A stretch of 64,000 bases of DNA from Impatiens glandulifera (taxonomy: Eukaryota; Streptophyta; Magnoliopsida; Ericales; Balsaminaceae): positions 59,831,068 to 59,895,067 of the forward strand of contig NC_061862.1 of the NCBI RefSeq assembly GCF_907164915.1, written 5' to 3'. The notes beneath the pieces were generated by a model, which ran no database searches, was not told where the DNA came from, and saw only the letters and a list, made by a program, of their open reading frames with translations. The translations under genes and the position numbers were made by a program. Below are positions 12,300 through 23,330 of the stretch, one piece after another. Numbering within the stretch: position 1 is the stretch's first letter; each line of letters opens with the position of its first letter.

Positions 12300-13710
12300 C
12301 TGACAATGACATTGCTCTAGTGGTAGATGGTCATACCCATCAAACTGATGCATGGGTTCTTGATTCTGGAGCTTCGTATCATATTTGCCCTCGAAGAGAG
12401 TGGTTTAAATCCTACAAACAGGTAGATGGTGGCAGTGTTTCTATGACTAATAGTTCTGTTTGTAAGGCAGTTGGGATTGGCTCAATCAAGATCAGGACAC
12501 ACGATGGTAGATTATGTACACTAAATGAAGTTAGACATGTTCCACTTATCACTAAGAACTTAATATCTCTAAGTATGTTAGATAGTAAAGGATTTTGGTT
12601 CAACGGTGAAAGTGGAGTTCTAAATATGTGCAAGGGTTCTGATGTTATTCTGAAAGGTGTCAAGAATGACACATTATATTTTTGCAAGGTTCTACTGTCT
12701 CAGGTTCTGTTTCTGTTGCATCCTTAGAGATTCACAAGGATGATATGACTAAACTTTGGCATATGAGGCTCGACCATATGAGTGATAGGGGGATGCAAAT
12801 TCTAGTAAAGGAGGATCTTCTTGGAGGTCACAAGATCAAGAGTCTTGACTTCTATGAGCATTGTGTTTTTGGGAAACTACATCGCAACAAGTTTCCAAAG
12901 GATATTCACACGACAAAAGACATACTTGATTATATCCATTCAGATTGTTGGGGTTTAGCTAGCGTTGAATCTATTGGAGGTCAGAGATACTTCTTAACAA
13001 TTATTGATGATTTCTCAAGGATGACTTGGTTGTTTGTCATGAGAAATAAAGGAGAAGCCTTTAGATACTTCAAAGAATGGAAAACGTTGGTGGAAAATCA
13101 AACTGAAAAGAAAATTAAAAGGTTGCGAACTGACAATGGTCTGGAGTTTTGTTCATTTGATTTCAATCAGTTCTGCAAGGATGCATGGATTGCTCGACAT
13201 CATACGGTAAGACATACGCCATAGTAGAACGATATAGCCGAAAGAATGAATAAGACATTACTGGAAAGAGCAAGGTGCATGCTCTCTAATGCAAAGCTTG
13301 ATAAAAGTTTTTGGGCAGCGGCGGTGACTACATCATGTTATTTGATAAATCGTGGGCCTCAAACTGGGATTAACTGCAAAACACCATACGAGGTATGGTT
13401 TGGAAAATCTGTTGATTACTCGGGTCTAAAAGTCTTTGGTTGCACAGTTTATTATCATGTTAGTGACGGTAAACTAGAGCCAAAAGCGAAGAAAGAAGTA
13501 TTTGTGGGCTATGAAGATGGTATAAAAGGATACAAAATATGGTCTCCATATAAAAAAAGAGTTATTCTGAGTAGAAACGTCATCTTTGATAAGAACTCTA
13601 TACTTAACTCTATTGAGAAATCTGTAGCAGAAAGCAGTAGTGCTAACAAACAGATGGAGTTAGAAACTACTTTACAAAAGGAAAAAGAACCCCACGTTGA
13701 GGGTCACTAG
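12300..13710 (+). pseudogene. Copia-1 protease and integrase remnant
   Basis: The aspartic protease site WVLDSGASYHICP is intact near 12352-12390. After a frameshift near 12690 come GAG-pre-integrase LWHMRLDHMSDRGM (its second zinc Cys motif is damaged: HCVFGK) and the integrase core. Catalytic positions appear as HSDCWG near 12940, RTDNGLEF near 13128 and AERMNKT near 13240. Two stops (TAG at 13222 and 13225 region) cut the core just before the glutamate. A long integrase C-terminal part (YEVWFGKSVDYSGLKVFGC) follows and ends at a stop at 13710. Confidence 0.9.
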
Positions 13711-14690
13711 CCAGAGTCTGAACAATTAGATTCTCAACCATCTAAAGTTATTCATGAGAGTGTAGTTGAAGGTCGGTTAAGTAGGATTGGAGTTAGACCG
13801 CCTCAGAGATACGGTTATGAATATATGGTTGGTTATGCACTACAGGTTGTTGTGGAGGAAGTAAATACGTCTGTACCATCCACTTACAAAGAAGTTATAT
13901 CCGGGTTTGAAGCTGTGGAGTGGTTCACAACAATGGGAAATGAGATGGAATCACTTCACAAAAATCATACTTAGGAGTTAGTCTCTTTGCCTACAGGGAG
14001 AAAGGTTATTACCTGTAAATGGGTTTTCGAGAAAAAATATATGATTCGAGTTCCTTATTCTAGTGCAGTAGGGAGTTTAATGTATGCTATGGTTTGTACA
14101 ACTCCAGATCTGGCATAAGCAACGAGTGTTGTGAGCAGATTTATGGTACAACCAGGGAAGGATCATTGGCAAGCTGTAAAGAGGATATTCATGTATCTAT
14201 GGGGAACTTTTGATGTTGGTCTCATATATGGAGGTGATACACAATGTCTGATCACTAGGTATTCAGATTCTGATTATGCTGGAGACGTTGATAGTAGGAG
14301 ATCTATGACTGGTTATGTATTTACTCTTGGGGGCTCAGTTGTTAGTTGGAAAGCGACTCTGCAACCTACTGTGACTCTGTCTACAACAGAAGCATAGTAC
14401 ATGGCATTAACAGAAGCTACTAAAGAGGGAATACGATTGAAAGGACTAATTAGTGATCTGGGCCTACATTAGAATCAAGCAACTGTCTTCTGTGACAGTC
14501 TGAGTGCTATATGCTTAGCCACAGATCAAGTTCATCATGAACGGACTAAGCATATTGACGTGCAATATCATTTCCTAAGGACTGAGAAAAGGATAAAGAT
14601 GAAAAAGGTGAAAAAGGTAGGAACTGCTGACAATCCTACTGATATGTTCACCAAACTAGTTCCTCATAGCAAGTTCTAACATTGTTTGGA
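13711..14690 (+). pseudogene. Copia-1 RT N-terminus fused in frame to RNase H; RT core missing
   Basis: The frame reads FTTMGNEMESLHKNHT, stop, ELVSLPTGRKVITCKWVFEKK at about 13925-14040, the start of copia RT. It then jumps at about 14041-14049 to VPYSSAVGSLMYAMVC, a block normally about 250 codons later. In copia-3 of this window the same two blocks are about 750 bp apart. The missing piece includes the catalytic YVDD. RNase H follows with SDSDYAGDVDSRRS, LSTTEA, FCDSLSAICLA and KHIDVQYHFLR, interrupted by three further stops. Confidence 0.88.
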
Positions 14691-14765
14691 CTTGCTTAAC
14701 GTTAGAAACTGTTAGTTTCACTAGGGGCAACTTTAGAAGAGGGAGATAGAGAAGATTGAACATAT

Positions 14766-15070
14766 GGGCATTGACTAATGCATCTAGGCCATCTAGGCAT
14801 TGACTAATGCATCTGGGTATTGACTAATACATCTGGGCCATATGGCATTGACGAATGCATCTGGGCCATCTAGTATTGACTAATACATATGGGCCATCTA
14901 GCACCGGAGAGTGCATCTAGGACATCTGGCACCGATGAGTGCATCTGGGCCATTCGGCACCAGCAAGTGCATCTGGGCCATCCGGCACCGGCGAGTGCAT
15001 TTGGGCCATCTGACATTGACGAATGTATTTGGGAGAGCTGGGCATTGACTAATGTACATGGGACATCTGA
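14766..15070 (+). repeat. Array of about 11 hairpin-forming ~28-bp repeats with compensating stem changes
   Basis: Each unit has a 14-bp core of two 5-bp arms around a 4-base loop, followed by a spacer like ATCTGGGCCATCT. Cores run GCATT-GACT-AATGC (twice), GTATT-GACT-AATAC, GCATT-GACG-AATGC, GTATT-GACT-AATAC, four cores of type GCACC-NNNN-AGTGC (GCAC pairs GTGC), ACATT-GACG-AATGT and GCATT-GACT-AATGT (G-T pair). Where an arm changes, its partner changes to match. The array sits between the last copia-1 coding remnant and the polypurine tract, so it would be in the 3' part of the element RNA. Confidence 0.85.
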
Positions 15071-15081
15071 GAGAATTCAAG

Positions 15082-15095
15082 TCAAGGTGGAGATT
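15082..15095 (+). other. Copia-1 polypurine tract
   Basis: GTCAAGGTGGAGATTT is a typical copia polypurine tract and lies directly before the 3' LTR. Confidence 0.85.
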
Positions 15096-15361
15096 TATTG
15101 AATAGAGTTGAATAGTTGGGCCTTCTTAATGGACCGACCCAATTCTCTATTTGTTAGGGTTTCTGTATTAAGGTTTCAGGGGACCGAGTGTTATATAAAC
15201 TCGTGTTATAACCCTAGTTTGTCATATCATCTATGTAAACAATCTTCTTAATAATAATTTCTCTCTTCTGGGTGGACGTAGCCAAGTTCTATCTTGGTGA
15301 ACCACGTTAAATCTCTGTCCTTTTTATTGTTTACGTCATTCTCACGTGTTCCGTTCTAACA
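15096..15361 (+). repeat. Copia-1 3' LTR
   Basis: It is the direct repeat of 11202-11467, ends TTCTAACA and is followed by the GATAA target copy. Its start is TATTGAATAG rather than TGTTGAATAG, a G-to-A change at the terminal TG. Confidence 0.93.
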
Positions 15362-15366
15362 GATAA

Positions 15367-16371
15367 TATAAGACAAATTTTAACATGGAAAAACCTCTCT
15401 TCAAATCGAGAGTAAAACCACAAGACCTGAATATTTTACTTAACAATCTACTATTATCAACAAGGTTATAAGAGTTCACTCTAGATATAACCAAACTAGA
15501 GTCATTAATCAATTGCATCAAGATCACACAATAATCTTGATAAATAACAACAAAAAACAATAAAGAGCAAGATTAATCAAGCATACAAAATTTTCAATTT
15601 TAGTTGTTCGTTGGACTAACTTAAAAGCCTCAAAAAATATATCTTCACCGTTTGGAATGTAGCCCCAAAATAACTAACAAGATGTCAAAGTTTAAGTCGA
15701 TCAAATATTGCAAACTCCGACAAACAATTTTCTTTTCTGGGTGCTACCCCTAACCCTGAACTTGTTTTAATCTGTACTCTCTTGTTGTTGTCCACAAAAC
15801 CCAAAAAAACCCTTGATGAAATATAATGTCCTATCACATAATATTATGTGGACATAAATATAAAGCATATACCAAGTTCGATCTCTCCAATTAGGAGGAA
15901 AAAACCAACAGAAGAATAACGTTTGACATCATCCATGTCCTTGAGATTTAATACTCCTTAATGTGTTGGTCTTGATCACGAACACACGTGGTTGCAAATG
16001 GAAATGAAAAAGGAAATTGACATGTGAAATTTAAAATTTAGAAAGAAAAAAGTTGGGCAATTGATGTTAGAATGAATCGTCTAAGCGTCGAGACTATTAA
16101 AAGATTGAACATAAATAATTTGTTACCCAAATGTTAGAAAGAAAGAATCTCTTGAAGAGCTAAAGAAGTAAGAATAAATAAATGAAGTGTCATCTTCATC
16201 TTTAATAACTCATTAATTTGTATCTTAGGGAGGTTGTAAGGATAAGTTTTAAAAACTTGAAAGATGTATGAATGTGTAAAACATCCAAACACAATAGTAT
16301 ATTCACATAAATATGATTGTTTTGTAAACCCAATAAAATCCATGTTGGAAATGTGAGCATATTCCTTTCTC
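15367..16371. other. AT-rich intergenic sequence, no gene seen
   Basis: No supported coding. The segment just after copia-1 (AACATGGAAAAACCTCTCTTC) has the flavour of an older LTR into which copia-1 may have inserted, but no second copy or primer site was found. Confidence 0.4.
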
Positions 16372-17736
16372 TACTAGTAAAAAATAACTTTTAAGAGAAC
16401 AAGAATTCTCAATGAAGCCAATATGCCCTCCGTGATCGAGGGTGACAAACGCTCTCAGAAGGTGTCGATAATATGGTTGTCGGTGAAGAAAAAATTAATA
16501 TCATCGAGAGAATTTGTTGCCTTCAGAGATAATTAAATTCTTTTACCGAGAGTAGAGTCAATGTTCTTAGTGATAATCAGCATTTCTAAAAAAAATATAA
16601 TCTGAAATCTCCATCCGGTTGTCCAAACTTAATCACCATTTTTAGAATCTGAGTAGGGTTATATTCTAGAAATGTATTCAAATAGAAAATAGTCCAACAA
16701 ATTACATCAACAAATCAAAAGGATGAATAAGAAGAAGAACGGTTGAATCTGGAGTACAATCGAAAACTCAAACAAATTACCGGTTGAATCTCGAGTACAA
16801 TTAATGTATATATCTACTACATCAACAAATTAGTAAAGGATGATGAAGAAGAAGAACGATTGAGATTTTCCGATAGAAAATAATGAATAGAATGAGAAAT
16901 GTATACCAAGATTCAGATCTGCAGGTGTAATTCGTTTTATCGTTTCTTCTACTTCTTTAGATCTGTGCGGATGGTTCTGATGGGATCGAAGCTTCACAAT
17001 ATGATACTTTCGTCGAGTTTGACAGCATGTGGTAAAGTCCGAGCTTGTCTTATTTAGAAGCGGAATCGTTTCTTAGAGTTTAGTGGGGACTTGTAACAAA
17101 CACATGGGGAGCACATCAAGTGTGGTAGAAACTGTCCTCATAAGGTGCCGGAACTGATTAGCGATGTAATGAAATTTCATCCATCCATATCCGAGAATCA
17201 TCACGGAAATAGTCTTATAGAAGGAAGTCAATTCTCTAGAAGATGAAATAGAGGTCGGACAAGCATAAGAGGATAGTACCGGAAACATCATCCATCTTGA
17301 TTTCAGAAAAGAAACCAGAGAGAAATCTGACGAGGAAAGAAACCAGGCGAATCGATTCAATGACATTAAATCGATTCGTGCATTTGCACGAAGAATAATA
17401 TAAAAAACCGCGAAAAAAAATATTACGGTAAAAATGTGATAGCATTTTTAATTTTATTTTTAACCGTTTTAAGTTTATGGGCGGGTCAACAACAATTCGA
17501 CTCAAGTATCCATTTACTCTCACATTGCAGAACGATCTCTAAAATAATTGATACATTTTGATTCCTCAACTCAATTAGTTTGACCTTTAGAGTCCACTTC
17601 TTTCACATACTACGAATGAAAAGAAAATGTAAATACTACCATCAAAGTAGCCCAGACGAGACTTATTATATCCATATGAATTATGTCACATATCTCTATA
17701 AATATGATAGAATTCTTCCATGATTGCTCACTAGTA
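16372..17736. mobile_element. Possible non-autonomous CACTA-like relic
   Basis: The left end TACTAGTAAAAAATAAC resembles the terminus of the large CACTA element at 30157 (CACTAGTGAAAAATGG). About 170 bp in, TTACCGAGAGTAGAGTC and ATAATCAGCATTT resemble its subterminal TTACCGAGAGTAAAGTC and CTATCAGCATTC. A right end TTGCTCACTAGTA at 17724-17736 would be the inverted partner. No 3-bp target duplication matches and no transposase is present. The boundaries are tentative. Confidence 0.35.
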
Positions 17737-18000
17737 ATAGTGAAATCTATAGCGCATAGTCAAAAGAGAATGATTAAAAACTATTGATGAACCACCGCGT
17801 TTATCAAATTTGGTGTTGAATTTAAAATATAAATTGTTATTAGCTTAGTTGGTTAAAGGGTTATACTTAGCTTGTTAGGTTGCAAGTTCAAACTATACCT
17901 ATAGCATTTTTAATTTTATTCTTAACTGTTTTAAGTTTATGGGCGGGTCAACCCACAATCCGACCCAAGTATCCATTTACTCTCACATATATATCCAAAT

Positions 18001-18935
18001 TAGTGGTGTAAACGAGCCGAGCCGAGCTCGAACTAGCACTGGCTCGAGTTCGGCTCGACTCATTTTTTATTGGCTGACTCAGCTCGATCGAACTTTTAAT
18101 ATTAAGCTCAAACTCGGCTCGATCATATAATCATAGGCTCGAGTTCGGCTAGAAAGGATTGAAAGACTCGAATTTAAATATATTTATATATTAATATATT
18201 ATATTAAAAAAAATAACTGAACAAGATTTAAGATTTTACCGGAGCGAGATTTAGGGCTTCGAAACGAGATATAAGTTTGTTGAAGAAGTATCAAAGGAAA
18301 GTCTCTTGAGTCTTTTTGCAAAATGGTGGTAGAAATCGTATATTATAATTGAGATAAAGTATAAAACATATTAGACTCTATTAAATTTATTTTGAAAAAT
18401 AAAATACTTTATAGTGAAATAAAAATAATTTTATATCTTATAAAATATAATATATTGAGATTGCATATATTAAATAATATTCTAATATAATTATATTTTT
18501 TTATTTGATTTTCAAAAATGATGTTTATGCAATTAAATTAATATCAAATCTATATATTTCCTTATAAGTATTATATAATGTATATTTTTTAATTTATAAA
18601 TATTATTCTAGTATATCTTGATATACCAAAATATTGAAAATATCATACCTTTTACGTACCAATAATTTTGGTATCGGTATCATAAATAATAAGTCTATAA
18701 ATAGTCTTATGGGTGTTTCAAATTTTGATTAAAAAGTAAAACATAATAAATAAAAAAATTATATGATTAGGCTCGAAAAAGTTCGACGAGCCATCAAGCG
18801 AGTCTTACCTAAGCTCGAATTCGGCTCGAATCTTAAACGAGCTAGCTCGAGCTCAGCTCGAATTCGATTTTGACCGAACTTGAATCGAGCTTTGACCGAG
18901 CGGCTCGTGAATGGATCGGCTCATTTATACCCCTA
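18001..18935. mobile_element. hAT-type non-autonomous element nested in a SINE-like copy, perfect 8-bp TSD
   Basis: The ends are TAGTGGTGTAAACGAGCC and, inverted, TAGGGGTATAAATGAGCC. ATCCAAAT flanks both sides (17993-18000 and 18936-18943); removing one flank plus the 935-bp element restores the host repeat. Terminal TAG..CTA and 8-bp duplications are hAT hallmarks. Both subterminal zones are dense in GCTCGAACTCGG-like motifs in both orientations, likely transposase-binding sites. No transposase frame exists, so it would need an enzyme supplied elsewhere. Confidence 0.9.
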
Positions 18936-18993
18936 ATCCAAATTAACCACAACTCTCGACCCAACAATCTGGACACTTTAAAAATTAAGCATC

Positions 18994-19177
<184 letters not shown>

Positions 19178-19473
19178 TTAGTTACTTAAAAAGTTGAACT
19201 TATATTGTTAAAATGTCCCGCTTTCATCAAATTTGGTGTTGAATTTAAAATATAAAAAGTTATTAGTTTAATTGGTTAAAAGGTTGTACTTGTTTTGTTA
19301 GGTTGCAAGTTCAAACCATACCAATAACATTTTTAATTTTATTTTTAACCGTTTTAAGTTTATGGGCGGGTCAACCCACAATTCGACCCAAATATCCATT
19401 TACTCTCATATATATATAAAAAATCACCACAACTCTCGACCCAGCAATCTGAACAGTTTAAAAATTAAGCATC

Positions 19474-19475
<2 letters not shown>

Positions 19476-19514
<39 letters not shown>
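19476..19514. repeat. (TA)n microsatellite at the same place in the next SINE-like copy
   Basis: It follows AAAAATTAAGCATCATTA just as the 180-bp tract does, so the TA run is part of the repeat unit and differs in length between copies. Confidence 0.95.
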
Positions 19515-19520
<6 letters not shown>

Positions 19521-20039
19521 GTTAAACTTATATGGTTAAAATGACCCGCGTTCATCAAATTTGGAATTGAATTTAAAATATAAAGTGTTATTAGCTTAGT
19601 TGGTTAAAGGGTTATACATGTTTTGTTAGGTTGCAAGTTCGAACCATACCTATAACATTTTTTTATTTTATTTTTAACCGTTTTAAGTTTATGGGTGGGT
19701 CAAACCACAATCCGATCCAAGTGTCCATTTACTCTCACATATATATCCAAATTAACCATAATTTTCGACCCGATAATCCGGACACTTTAATTAGCTTAGT
19801 TGATTAAAGGACAATACTTGTTTTGTTAGGTTGTAAGTGTGAACCATACCTATAACATTTTTAATTTTATTTTTAACTGTTTTAAGTTTATGGGCGGGTC
19901 AACTCACAATCCGACCCAAGTATTCATTTACACTCACATATATATATCTAAATTAACCACAATTCTCGACCCGGCAATCCGGACACTTTAAGAATTAATA
20001 ATTATTATATATATAAATAACTAAGTCGTTTAAAGAGTT

Positions 20040-20794
20040 ATATGGGTAAATGTTTTATTAATTAAACATGGTTGTTTTTAAAGAGGTTTGTGATATTTAT
20101 TAAATGTTTTCTAGTGGGTCTAAATATGAGAATATGGTTTTAGGAGGTTACCTAACATTTTTCATCAACTAAGAGCCAAACAAAGTCTGATGTTGGCCTT
20201 AAATTTTGTCCAAAAGTTGATAAGACATCCCTCTACATATTCATGGAATCATGGGTATGATTAAAGTTTTATCTTCTATAAATTTTGATTTATCGTTATC
20301 ACTTTGGTCTCGCTTTATTATATATATTTATTTCGATTTTGACTAAAAATGATGTTTAATATTGTTATTTATTTTTAACTTTTCTTCTCTTTTGGTTTAT
20401 TTTTTTTTTTGTATTTTATTTCCTATGTAACTCACGTTTTGGGCCATTAATGGTTGTTGAAACCACCCTTTCTTGCTCACAATTGATTCTAGTGTAGCTT
20501 GATATTCAAAAGAATGTCGCCTAATTTTTACTAGCTGATTTAAGGTAGAGAAGCACATTAAAATATTATGCACCTCCTTATTATTTTGATTTCTTGTAAT
20601 GTTGTTACAATTGTTTATTGAATTTTAAATTAGAGAATTGGTTAACTATCATACTAGTATTTTATACCCCAAGAATAGAGATATCCATAATTTAATTTTA
20701 TTATTCACATGAATGTATCACTTTCTTCTCTCTTTTTTTTTTCATTAAAAAAAGTTAAAAAAATAAACTAATTATAAAAAATCAGGTTTACTAT
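20040..20794. other. AT-rich intergenic sequence, no gene seen
   Basis: No coding frame or RNA gene recognised. Confidence 0.5.
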
Positions 20795-20802
20795 GGTGAA
20801 AC

Positions 20803-21431
20803 TAGGGACGACAAGATCAGTACCCTTGTATCTGATATCCATGGGTACCCGACGATCGAATTCGGGTATTTTAAATCGAGTTCGGGGTCAAAGTCGGGAA
20901 TGAGGAGTGAAAAAGATTAACAGATCAGGTTCGGGGTTGAGGATGGAGAGTGTGCAAAACCCCAACCCGATACCCGAAATATTAATATATATATTTATTT
21001 ATTAAAGTTAGAAAATGAATTTTCAAATTCCACATTATTACCATCATTACAAATTTACAATAAATATATTTTTTATGTTATCTATATCCACACTCCACCC
21101 CAAACATTATTTTAATTTATTCCACATAACTCTTAATTTTTATTTTTTTAATAATAGAATGTTTTCTCTCCTCAACTTCTACAATATAACTATGCAATGT
21201 AGTAATATTTTTATTTTTATTTTTATTTTAATATTTAGTATATAATAAATCTAAATTTATATTTTAATCGGGTAATAGGGTACCTGTCGGGGATCGGGTA
21301 CCCTACGAATTGGGGATGTAATACAAATAAAGATCTAAGAGTCGGGGTCGGAGTCGGATAGTAAATTAAAAATTGGGTTTGGAGATGGGTATTTTACTAC
21401 CAAACAGATAGGGTACTCGTTATTCTCTAGG
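20803..21431. mobile_element. hAT-like miniature element rich in GGGTACCCG-type motifs
   Basis: GGTGAAAC occurs at 20795-20802 and 21432-21439 as an 8-bp flank. The element starts TAGGGACGACAAGATC; its other end, inverted, reads CCTAGAGAATAACGAGTACCC. Both subterminal zones repeat motifs like CGGGTACCC, TTCGGG and GTCGGGG in both orientations. The middle is AT-rich without coding. The terminal inverted repeats are imperfect by a 2-base offset, so the exact right edge is uncertain. Confidence 0.65.
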
Positions 21432-21439
21432 GGTGAAAC

Positions 21440-22882
21440 ATTCAAATAAAAAAAAAAACTAATACAACTAATCATATGAATTATCAATAATTAATCAAAT
21501 GAAAAATAGCAATACATTAGGTAGAGACATAACTTATTTAATGATTCCTAACAACTAAAAATCCAAATCCAGAAGACTATATGCCTGCTCATAAATGTAA
21601 GCATCTAATAAGACTTTTTAAATTCAAACAACCATTTCAAAGAATGTGTCACTCTTGTAATTATATTATGAATAATTATTCAACTTCTTAAGTATACTTC
21701 TTTATTTTTATTTTTATCAAAATAACTAAGAGATTATTAAATGCCCCTAAAACACAAATGAGATTCCAAATGACAAACATACAAAACAAAGGAAGTAAAA
21801 GAATCAGCATTCAACTCAACAATACTAGTCAACATTTTGAGTTAATTGTAGATTCATACCACCAGCTTAATTCCCATTGGCAACGAAAGTGAAACTAAAA
21901 AAGTTAAAATAAGCTAGCTAGTCACACGGCCAATTCGAAGACGTGAAGACATTTCGTGTTGAATGTAGATCAAGCTAGTTCAAATCTATGTCCAATTTTT
22001 TTTTTTTTGGAAAATTTGTAATCCAATATTGTTTGGTATACTAAGTAGTTGCAAGGATTAACCACGACCAAGACATTATCCATATGAGAAATTCGATTGC
22101 AGGCTGGATGTAGGCATCTTTGGACAATCTTGAGGCTGCCCAAGAGAAGTCTAAAAACAACATTTGAATCACTTTTGAAGGGATGAAGTAATCATTTCTT
22201 TTAAAAGAAGATTTATAGTTAAATTAAAGAGAATAGTTATCATTATAACAAACAAAGGAATCATTATAGATATATGAACTTAGATGATATCATTGTCAAC
22301 CACTTTTCTTCTTTTAAAGGTAACTTGTATTAGAAAAATCTGGATGAATTACATAGGTTTCTATTTTAGATGATCTTTGCTTCATAATAGTGTTGAAAGA
22401 AAATTTACATTCTTAATTTTCACAAGAGCAGAGTGGGTGAGAAAGGAGTCGAAAAAAATCAAATCGCAACTATAACAGCAGGGCAAAATGTTGAAAACCA
22501 AATCATGAGAAAAACATTTAGATTTAGAATCTTGAAAATGAAAAGTATATTGATGGCTTGAATGTTTTTGATGCTTTGTTGATGTTCTATTGTTGCATTT
22601 AATTGAATTATTGATAATTCATATCACAATTTAATTCATAATTAGTTTATTTTCCCACAAAACTATACTCTAAATTCTTTTCTCTCACCTTCAAGGTGTT
22701 CTTCATCATGTATTCAAACAAACAATCATGTGCATCCAAATTAAAAATTTAGAAACCGTCATCTTTATAAATAAATTTAAAAAAATCATTTTTAACTCCA
22801 TGACAGTAGTACTCAAAGAAATGAATAAATAACGATTTAATTAATTAATAAATAAAATCATATGCCAACCAACATCCCCAAA
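21440..22882. other. Intergenic sequence downstream of the SOFL gene
   Basis: AT-rich, no supported gene. A second small SOFL exon could hide here, because the coding frame upstream ends just after a good splice donor, but I could not identify one. Confidence 0.4.
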
Positions 22883-23245
22883 TCATCTCTTTCTTACCTT
22901 ATTATTATTATTATTGTCAAGAACTCTTCCCTTTGTTGAATTAATCTTTCCTTTCTGATCCTTTGATGGCATCTTCTTCATTTCTGCTTTCTTTTTCAAA
23001 TATTGCTCCTTTACTCGGCTCTGGCCCGAAGATGCATCTGAAGCCATCGAATCATCGCTCTCATCTTCTCGTTTAGCCCCCCTTCGATGCCCATCTTCTT
23101 CATCGTCGTCATGTTTCTCATCTTGTTCTTCGTTGTCGTCGTCGTCATCGTCGTCGTCGTCTGAAATGGGGGAGCCGATGTACATGGTCCAGCCAGACTC
23201 ACAACTGTAACATTCTTCTTCTCCAGTGTTTTGGGAATAATCCAT
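22883..23245 (-). CDS. SOFL: SOB FIVE-LIKE (SOFL) family protein
   Basis: A 120-residue protein with both signature blocks of the plant-specific SOB5/SOFL family: SOFL-A around residues 16-24 (ESGWTMYIG) and SOFL-B at 64-74 (DDSMASDASSG). Between them is an acidic run of nine Asp (residues 29-37) and a DEKHDDDEEDG stretch; the C-terminal half is Lys-rich. In Arabidopsis, SOB5 and SOFL1/2 raise cytokinin levels when overexpressed; the biochemical role is unknown. The start is the ATG just before the conserved region. An in-frame ATG at 23320 is rejected because it lies at the predicted TATA box. The frame ends NNNNNKVRKR-stop, but AAG|GTAAGAA at 22898/22897 is a strong donor, so the true C-terminus may be spliced and different. 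No signal peptide or membrane segment is seen. Confidence 0.9.
   Translation of the reverse strand: MDYSQNTGEEECYSCESGWTMYIGSPISDDDDDDDDDNEEQDEKHDDDEEDGHRRGAKREDESDDSMASDASSGQSRVKEQYLKKKAEMKKMPSKDQKGKINSTKGRVLDNNNNNKVRKR
23134..23162 (-). repeat. Asp-coding trinucleotide repeat in SOFL
   Basis: A GAC/GAT run, seen as GTC/ATC on the plus strand, encodes the Asp tract between SOFL-A and SOFL-B. Such a run is prone to length change. Confidence 0.9.
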
Positions 23246-23320
23246 TGAAATGGACGAAGAAAGAAGAGACTCAAAAGCTAAGAGAAAAAAGAGTGAGTTG
23301 GAAAGAAAGGGAGAGAACAA

Positions 23321-23330
23321 ATATATATAG
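23321..23330 (-). promoter_or_regulatory. Probable TATA box of the SOFL gene
   Basis: The minus strand reads CTATATATAT about 80 bp upstream of the chosen ATG and is followed by a CT-rich leader (TTCTCTCCCTTTC). A start of transcription near 23295 would give a roughly 50-base leader. Confidence 0.55.

Larger units (their letters stand above)
11202..15361 (+). mobile_element. Copia-1: Ty1/copia retrotransposon, non-autonomous (RT core deleted)
   Basis: Two 266-bp LTRs flank a degraded gag-pol. A 5-bp target duplication GATAA lies at 11197-11201 and 15362-15366. Internal order is gag, protease, integrase, RNase H, the copia order. By eye the LTRs differ at about 27 of 266 positions (about 10 percent, mostly transitions), so the insertion is old. 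The 5' LTR begins TG; in the 3' LTR this became TA. The polyprotein carries several stops and lacks most of the reverse transcriptase. An unusual hairpin array lies between RNase H and the 3' LTR. Confidence 0.95.

Noticed and set aside
14889..15101. 70-codon open frame in the 3' part of copia-1
   Set aside because: It is produced by the regular hairpin repeats (28-bp period) and has no homology; the nucleotide-level pairing explains the region better.
22883..23320. Longer SOFL start at the upstream ATG (25 extra residues)
   Set aside because: The extra residues start at the probable TATA box and look like translated CT-rich leader, not a real N-terminus.
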